Source of the DNA: Oryza sativa Japonica Group
Taxonomy: Eukaryota > Streptophyta > Magnoliopsida > Poales > Poaceae
Assembly (NCBI RefSeq): GCF_034140825.1
Contig: NC_089042.1
Span: forward strand, 26,906,501-26,970,500
Length of the DNA: 64,000 nt
Direction of reading: 5' to 3'
Both the position numbers and the translations under genes were made by a program. The number at the start of each line of letters is the position of its first letter. The stretch's first letter is position 1. Positions 59,030 to 64,000 of this stretch are shown here, piece after piece. Under the pieces are notes generated by a model. It made no database searches, was not told the DNA's origin, and saw only the letters and a program-made list of their open reading frames with translations.

Positions 59030-60180
59030 AATTCTTATGTTTGATAAGATAATTAATTAATTCTATAAAATGCTTTGACTTTGGTTCTGTACTTCTGTTG
59101 TGTGCAGTACAGGTTCTCCTTTAGCAGTACAACAAGTCAACAACTGTAGGAGAAATATATGTACTACTACGCATGGCCATGTGTGTTGGTACCTTCGAAT
59201 AATGACATTGATATAAGGTCGAAAAAGGAGTCTTCAAAAAAGAAATAGGTCCAAAAAGGACTCCATATGCTCCTAGAGACTACTAAAGTGCTGTAGCTCA
59301 CTTTTAGAGAACAACTGTGGCCATATCTCATTTTTAAAGAATATTCACCATATCATCAATAGCTAAAGATGTTGCCAGATTGCCCTTTCTTCAAAAAAAA
59401 AAGATGTTGCCAGATAAAGTAAATTAGCTCTGATGTCGTCCTTATAAATTTTAGCTGCATTTGGAATTTAATTTGCATTGGTTTATATCCTTAATTTGGA
59501 GGGAGAGGATCAGAGGAACATCGAGTGAACAGATGGGCCGATACGCCTCTTCAGATGGGCCTACGAAACTGTGATAATGGGCTTCAGGCCCATGAGAGGT
59601 AGAGACCCCGAGATAATTAGGCAGCCTAAAATTTTCGTTAATGCATTGGTTGACGTAATTATCTAGCTGTTTATTTGGTTAGTTTTTTTAAAAGATATTG
59701 GAAATAATTTACATATCCGACCTCTACCAACGTTTATTTGGTTAGTATATAGGAGTATATATACTACTTTAATTGATCTTGCAAAAACGAAAATTTCCTT
59801 GGATGATTCCTCCAGGAAAAAGTAAATCTTCGGCCTTATTATCGTTAATAGCCATACGTTCTAATTAACCAACCGAGTTAAACTACTCTAGCTGATTCGT
59901 TGATTTTTTTAAAAAATTTCAAATCCTGTTTGGTTTAAGCTGATTTGATGATTTTTGTTGTGAACTGTATTTTTTTTCCTATTTCAACCATAAAAGACTT
60001 CTGTTGAATTTCCTTTCCTTTTTTTTTAATTTTACCAGGAACAATTAAAAATTCCTACTCCTGTAAACATCATGAATTAAATTCTGGGTGTTATATCTCC
60101 AGTTTCAAAGTCTCCAGCAACAACGCAAATATCTCAAAGAATAAAAAGATCAGAAGTAGCCCAAAGCAATCGAGCGAGCA
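59030..60180. other. Spacer upstream of the CYSTM gene
   Basis: AT-rich. AGATGTTGCCAGAT occurs twice (59367 and 59402). GGCCC/GGGCC motifs near 59530-59595 resemble site II-type promoter elements but are over 600 bases from the start codon. No TATA box was assigned. Confidence 0.5.
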
Positions 60181-60210
60181 AGCAAGAATTCAGAAAGGAG
60201 AAGGGGAATT

Positions 60211-62022
60211 ATGAGTTACCAGAGAGTCCCTCCCGACGAACCCTACCCTCCACCAGGCAAGATCTGCATCTCTTCTCGAGATTTTCGCAATCCTTTTTGC
60301 TATATTTGTTACTAGCAACGTAGTACTGCTCTTATTATCAAAGATCTCAACTTTCCCGCAAGATTGAACCAATCTAGTACTGTTCTTGGATCCAGAAGTT
60401 AGCTGAGCAATAAACAGTCAACCATTCAAGTTTGTGAGGGCCCTTTTGCTGGATCCTTGAAATTAGCCAAGCTTTACTCCGGATATCTTATAATTTTCTT
60501 GTCTCGATAAAAATCCTTTTCTTGCGATTGTTTAGTAAGATGTTCTAACCATGTCCACCGTTCGTCGCTGTTCTTGAAATTTAGGGGGGGGGGGGGGCCC
60601 TCAGATTTGCAATTCCTGAAGGTGTGAATCCATACCAAAATGTCAAATTGATGCCTGATCTAATATATCTCCTGTGAAATTTGCAGGGTATCCTCAATCC
60701 GGGCCATATCCATACCCACCTCCATCAGGTGCTGTGTACCCTCCTCAGGGTTACCCTAGCTCCCATGGTGTGTACCCTCCACCACAGGGGCCTTACCCCC
60801 CACCTCACCAGCCTCCACCACCAGGGTACCAGGGCTACTTCAATCAGGGCCAGCAACCTTACTACCCGCCGCCACCACTGCCATATGACCACTGCCACCA
60901 CCACTGTGGTGATGAGGGTTCTGGAGCTGGGTTTCTCAAAGGATGGTAAGATGATTTTGGGTGTATGTACTGTGTTGTACTTACTGCTAATATTATTGTT
61001 TGCTTTCTATGAGGATAAGTTAGGTTAGTGATATTTTTTTTATGCTTCCATCCAGATGATGAGATGGTTTTGCCTTCTTTTTTTTTTATATTATCATTTG
61101 CTTATAGTAGTAGATGTCTTTTTTTAGAGTTAGGAGGGTGTTATTCCTGCTTTCATGAATGGAAGAAGAGTGCGGGGATTGCAGCAGGCAATGTTTGAAG
61201 TAGTAGGAAAGGTTACTGATTATTCTATTTCATTTTTCTTTTCATGAGCTGGATAGAGAATTTGCGGGGATTGCAGCAGGCGAAGTTTGATTTGGTCTCA
61301 AGTTAGCTTTTTTATTATAGGCAATGTTCCCTATAATGGTTCTGCCATGAGTATAAGATGCTGTAATATGCATAGTAAACTCAACTTATACTGTCAATAG
61401 CAAGTGAGTTCAAAAGGTTACAAAATGTAAAGCATCTTGAAGCTGCCATACATACCAAAATGTCACTTTTGCTAGAAGCCTAGAAGTAGGATGTTCTTGG
61501 TTATAAGTTGACTAGATTCAACCTTTTAGAAATAATATGAAATTACAGTAAGAGAGTAGCCACATATCCTGTAATTGTAGATGGCCATTCAGCTCATTAT
61601 CGTCAGAAGTTTCAGTATATGTTGACACGGAGAACTTAAGAGTAAATTATGAATTTGACTAAGCATTCTGGTTATGAATCCACACTCTTAAAGTCTCTGG
61701 GAATAGACTGACAACATACTGGAAAAAAAATGAAGCTTTTTCAGTGGCTTATGGCATACTAGACAGATTAAGGTTCTGAAACACACATACAACCATTTTA
61801 TTTTTCTTTTAGAAAAATGATAAGAACATCGTAAATCAGACGTGATATCCGTATTCATTACTTGGATCACACTGTTATGAAGTTGTTGTCCACATTTGTT
61901 GCCCTGTTGGTACCTTCATGATATTAGGCCCCAACACATAATTTGCTGATTATTTCACCTGTACTATTTGCAGTTTGGCCGCTCTTTGCTGCTGTTGCCT
62001 GCTGGAGGAGTGCTGCTTCTAA
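60211..62022 (+). CDS. CYSTM family protein (cysteine-rich transmembrane module), 3 exons
   Basis: Exons 60211-60256, 60687-60945 and 61974-62022 encode about 117 residues. The first part is proline/tyrosine/glycine-rich with repeated YPP and GYP units (GYPQSGPYPYPPPSG). A CHHHC patch follows, and the tail GCLAALCCCCLLEECCF is the cysteine-rich C-terminal membrane module. CYSTM proteins are small tail-anchored proteins associated with membranes and stress tolerance; the exact role is unknown. Intron 1 has a GC donor (CAG before GCAAGA). If intron 2 is retained the frame ends at KGW and lacks the module. Length and layout fit the plant proline-rich CYSTM subgroup. Start ATG 60211 is the first in the open leader. 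Confidence 0.88.
60257..60686 (+). other. GC-AG intron 1 of the CYSTM gene
   Basis: Donor CAG before GCAAGATC and acceptor TTTGCAG before GGTATCC join PPP to GYPQSG in frame. The donor matches the strong consensus expected to compensate for C at position 2. A 13-G run at about 60584-60596 lies inside. Confidence 0.8.
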
Positions 62023-62146
62023 GGAGAAGAATTATTTTGCTCTGTGCAGCAGTAGTATGTGATAAGAGGCTATTGTTTCTAGCATTTGTGTAAACATCAG
62101 TATATTTGATTGTTTTTTTTTCCAGAAATCCGCAAAATATTTGTTA

Positions 62147-62245
62147 CTCTCAGGAACTGAAATAAATAAGTTGTATTGTTCTAGTATGTCCTGTGTGTGC
62201 ATGTTCTATTGTTAGTCTCAGGAACTGAAATAAATAAGCTGTCAT
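62147..62245 (+). repeat. Duplicated 3' UTR segment with two AATAAA signals
   Basis: TCTCAGGAACTGAAATAAAT recurs at about 62148 and 62216 (about 69 bases apart) downstream of the CYSTM stop. Each copy holds AATAAA (62161 and 62229), so two polyadenylation sites are plausible. Confidence 0.65.
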
Positions 62246-62353
62246 TGTTCTTTTGCTATGTATTCAGGTTTTCTGTCTCGTGGACTACTGCTATTGTACA
62301 ATTCGCAGATTGTTACTGATTAAATAAACGTTGTTTGCGACACAAATCAAAGC

Positions 62354-62427
62354 GGTTTCGTGGTGTAGTTGGTTATCACGTCAGTCTAACACACTGAAGG
62401 TCTCCGGTTCGAACCCGGGCGAAGCCA
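62354..62427 (+). tRNA. tRNA-Val (anticodon AAC)
   Basis: Acceptor arms GGTTTCG and CGAAGCC pair, with discriminator A. The D-arm contains the A box TGGTGTAGTTGG. The anticodon stem TCAGT/ACTGA encloses loop CTAACAC with anticodon AAC. The T-arm has the B box GGTTCGAACCC. No intron. CAA motifs just upstream fit plant Pol III start sites. All stems are intact, so it looks functional. Confidence 0.96.
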
Positions 62428-62434
62428 TTTTTTT
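62428..62434 (+). terminator. Pol III terminator of tRNA-Val
   Basis: A run of seven T follows the tRNA 3' end directly. Confidence 0.85.
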
Positions 62435-62576
62435 CCCTTTTTTTCTTTTACTTTTTGCTTCAAATATTTTCCTTTTGGGTTATTCTGATATGTTTTCGTC
62501 TTGTTTTCAATTTGATCTACCATTTTTTGTTCCTGAACATTAAATCTTTGATCCAATTTTTTTTTCTTTTACATTA

Positions 62577-62965
62577 TGTTAGAGTTTATGTCAAATATGT
62601 CTACGTAGTCGGTTACAGTTTAGGATTTAGAGTTATAATAGGTATTAGGAGTACTAGAGTACGAGTCGGACTCTATCATAGGATCTCTCATAAATAGAGG
62701 GGCGTGCCTGTTGTAACCGCATGTCGACATAGCATAGCGAGAGGGAGCGGCTGCCGGCGGCGACCGGCCGTGAGTCGTCGTAACTCTGATACGCTGTATA
62801 TGCTGGATCGGGGAGGAGTGCCCGTAATAAGTGCCCTGGAGATGTAGGCCTTGGCTGAACTCCGTTATCAAATATCGTGTCTCGGTGTCGTCATCATATT
62901 TGGATCTCCTATGGCATTCTTCCGCGGTTTGGTTTCCGATGTGATTTCAGGCCCGTTTTGTAACA
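62577..62965 (+). mobile_element. Solo LTR, same family as at 13.1-13.8 kb
   Basis: This 389-base LTR starts TGTTAGAGTTTATGTC and ends TTTTGTAACA. The perfect 5-bp duplication CATTA flanks it (62572-62576, 62966-62970). It aligns along its whole length with the LTR at 13380-13769, including CATAAATAGAGGGGCGTG and GAGAGGGAGCGGCTGCCGG. A solo LTR arises by recombination between the two ends of a full element, so no internal part remains. The family is probably Ty1/copia-like. Confidence 0.9.
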
Positions 62966-62970
62966 CATTA

Positions 62971-63297
62971 CTCCAATGTTTTCTTGCGGTTTGCAATTTG
63001 CTAAGCTTACCTGTTCGGCAGAGCTTAGCTCATGGGCAGTTGATCTTCCTGACCATCAATCGAGTACTCCACTATGTTACAAGGAACTTCTCATGTTGGA
63101 TCATTAATTAGCAAATCAGGAACAAATATAAAAATTAGTCTCCTTCAGCAATCTTAACCCTTCCAGCTGTATAAAAGAATGTCACTAGCAATTTGCAGTC
63201 TTCTGTCTTCAACATTGCTTCTCTTGAGCTACTTTCTCCGATCTTTTTTTTTATTAAAAAAAGAAACTCAACAAACGAAAGAAAGACCTTACCCATA
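62971..63297. other. Spacer without a gene
   Basis: AT-rich, no coding or RNA signal recognised. Confidence 0.55.
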
Positions 63298-63409
63298 ACT
63301 TTTTAGGCTAAGTATAAATCTTAATTAATCACATGTTAATGAACCATCTCGTTTTACGTGTTTGGAGGGAGAGTTTCCAAACTCTCCCTACTGAACACAG
63401 CCTAAAAGT
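63298..63409. mobile_element. Possible small MITE
   Basis: ACTTTTTAGGCT at the left and AGCCTAAAAGT at the right are inverted. Inside is a near-perfect palindrome GGGAGAGTTTCCAAACTCTC at 63367-63388. No clean target duplication was seen. Confidence 0.45.
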
Positions 63410-63587
63410 CTAAAACTAGTCGAGAAAGGCACCCTTTAACACGTGGATCCATCCTCATATGGTTCAGGCCTTAAACCGTGCAATAAGATCCCCTATACTA
63501 TATACGAGGGTCATCGAGTAAACTCTTTAAAAACATAAAAATTCACTTCGATGGAAGTCAAACCAGAAGCTGATAAGTACACTATTA

Positions 63588-63715
63588 GGCCTTCTTCGGT
63601 TTATTCATGTGAGGGAGGGATTGAAGTTGATTTATTCCACACCTACTGTGGTGTGAAATTATTCCCCCTCAATCCTCTCCAATTCCCTCTAATCCCCTTT
63701 AAACCGAACGAGGCC
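63588..63715. mobile_element. Tourist-like MITE
   Basis: The ends GGCCTTCTTCGGTTTA and TTTAAACCGAACGAGGCC are inverted, and TTA flanks both (63585-63587, 63716-63718). Length 128 bases, non-coding. Confidence 0.82.
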
Positions 63716-63718
63716 TTA

Positions 63719-64000
63719 GAGTGTTGCAAACACTATGCTACCGACCTGTTTTTCTGACCTGTTTTTCCGACCTTATCTTTTTCAGCTACTTCACTATATT
63801 GTGTGTTCGATGCTTCTGAAAATATGTTTCTAAAAAAAAAACTTTTTTTCTACTGCATTGCTGATAATTTTATTCTAAACTATTTGTTAAATCTATTTAT
63901 TAAAATATCTAAGTTATATTATAATCACGTAGATAATCCAAAAGAATTGGCTGCATATATCAATATTGGATATAAAGAACATATTTTCATTCATTATATA
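63719..64000. other. AT-rich end of window
   Basis: No feature was recognised. Confidence 0.5.

Noticed and set aside
1-64000. CRISPR arrays, operons and bacterial promoters
   Set aside because: None seen. The window is a plant nuclear sequence with introns; short tandem repeats are microsatellites or local duplications.

Overview
The window looks like nuclear DNA from rice (Oryza, most likely O. sativa or a close relative). The reasons are monocot-style GC-rich first exons set in AT-rich spacers, a p-SINE1 retroposon, many Stowaway/Tourist/MULE/hAT miniature transposons with clear target-site duplications, and a four-copy MIR169 array. Gene order (NAC, pyruvate dehydrogenase E1 beta, Atos-like, CASP-like, CONSTANS-like, MIR169 cluster) recalls the duplicated blocks I remember on the long arms of rice chromosomes 8 and 9. 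The 374-residue E1 beta fits my memory of the chromosome 8 copy, but that placement is recollection, not something the sequence proves.

Layout. 1-7.0 kb: no gene seen. 7.0-10.4 kb: a three-exon NAC transcription factor (+) of the VNI2/ANAC083 type, with a TATA box and a 12-codon uORF. 10.4-18.2 kb: spacer with a Ty1/copia-like LTR fossil, a MULE-type MITE and several Stowaway/Tourist MITEs. 18.2-23.0 kb: 13-exon mitochondrial pyruvate dehydrogenase E1 beta (+). 25.8-31.1 kb: an Atos/FAM214-like gene (+) with two spliced leader introns and a 59-codon uORF. 31.9-32.6 kb: a two-exon CASP-like membrane protein (+). 33.3-37.2 kb: a CONSTANS-like B-box/CCT regulator (-). 37-43 kb: spacer with a p-SINE1. 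43-57.7 kb: four MIR169 hairpins, all on +, each with its own TATAAATAG-type box, interleaved with the densest set of mobile-element relics in the window. 58-59 kb: a GC-rich repeat, probably an LTR fossil. 60.2-62.2 kb: a proline/tyrosine-rich CYSTM protein (+). 62.35 kb: tRNA-Val(AAC). 62.6-63.0 kb: a solo LTR of the same family as the one at 13 kb.

How parts may connect. The genes are independent eukaryotic units, not an operon. The one functional link worth noting is between the CCT protein and the MIR169 array. CONSTANS-type CCT domains occupy the NF-YA position in NF-Y-like trimers, and miR169 silences NF-YA mRNAs, so two opposite controls on the same trimer sit within about 6 kb of each other. 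This link is inference. Other items of interest are two GC-AG introns, an exitron-like 81-nt in-frame intron, two uORFs, and several insertions with perfect or near-perfect target duplications that suggest recent movement.
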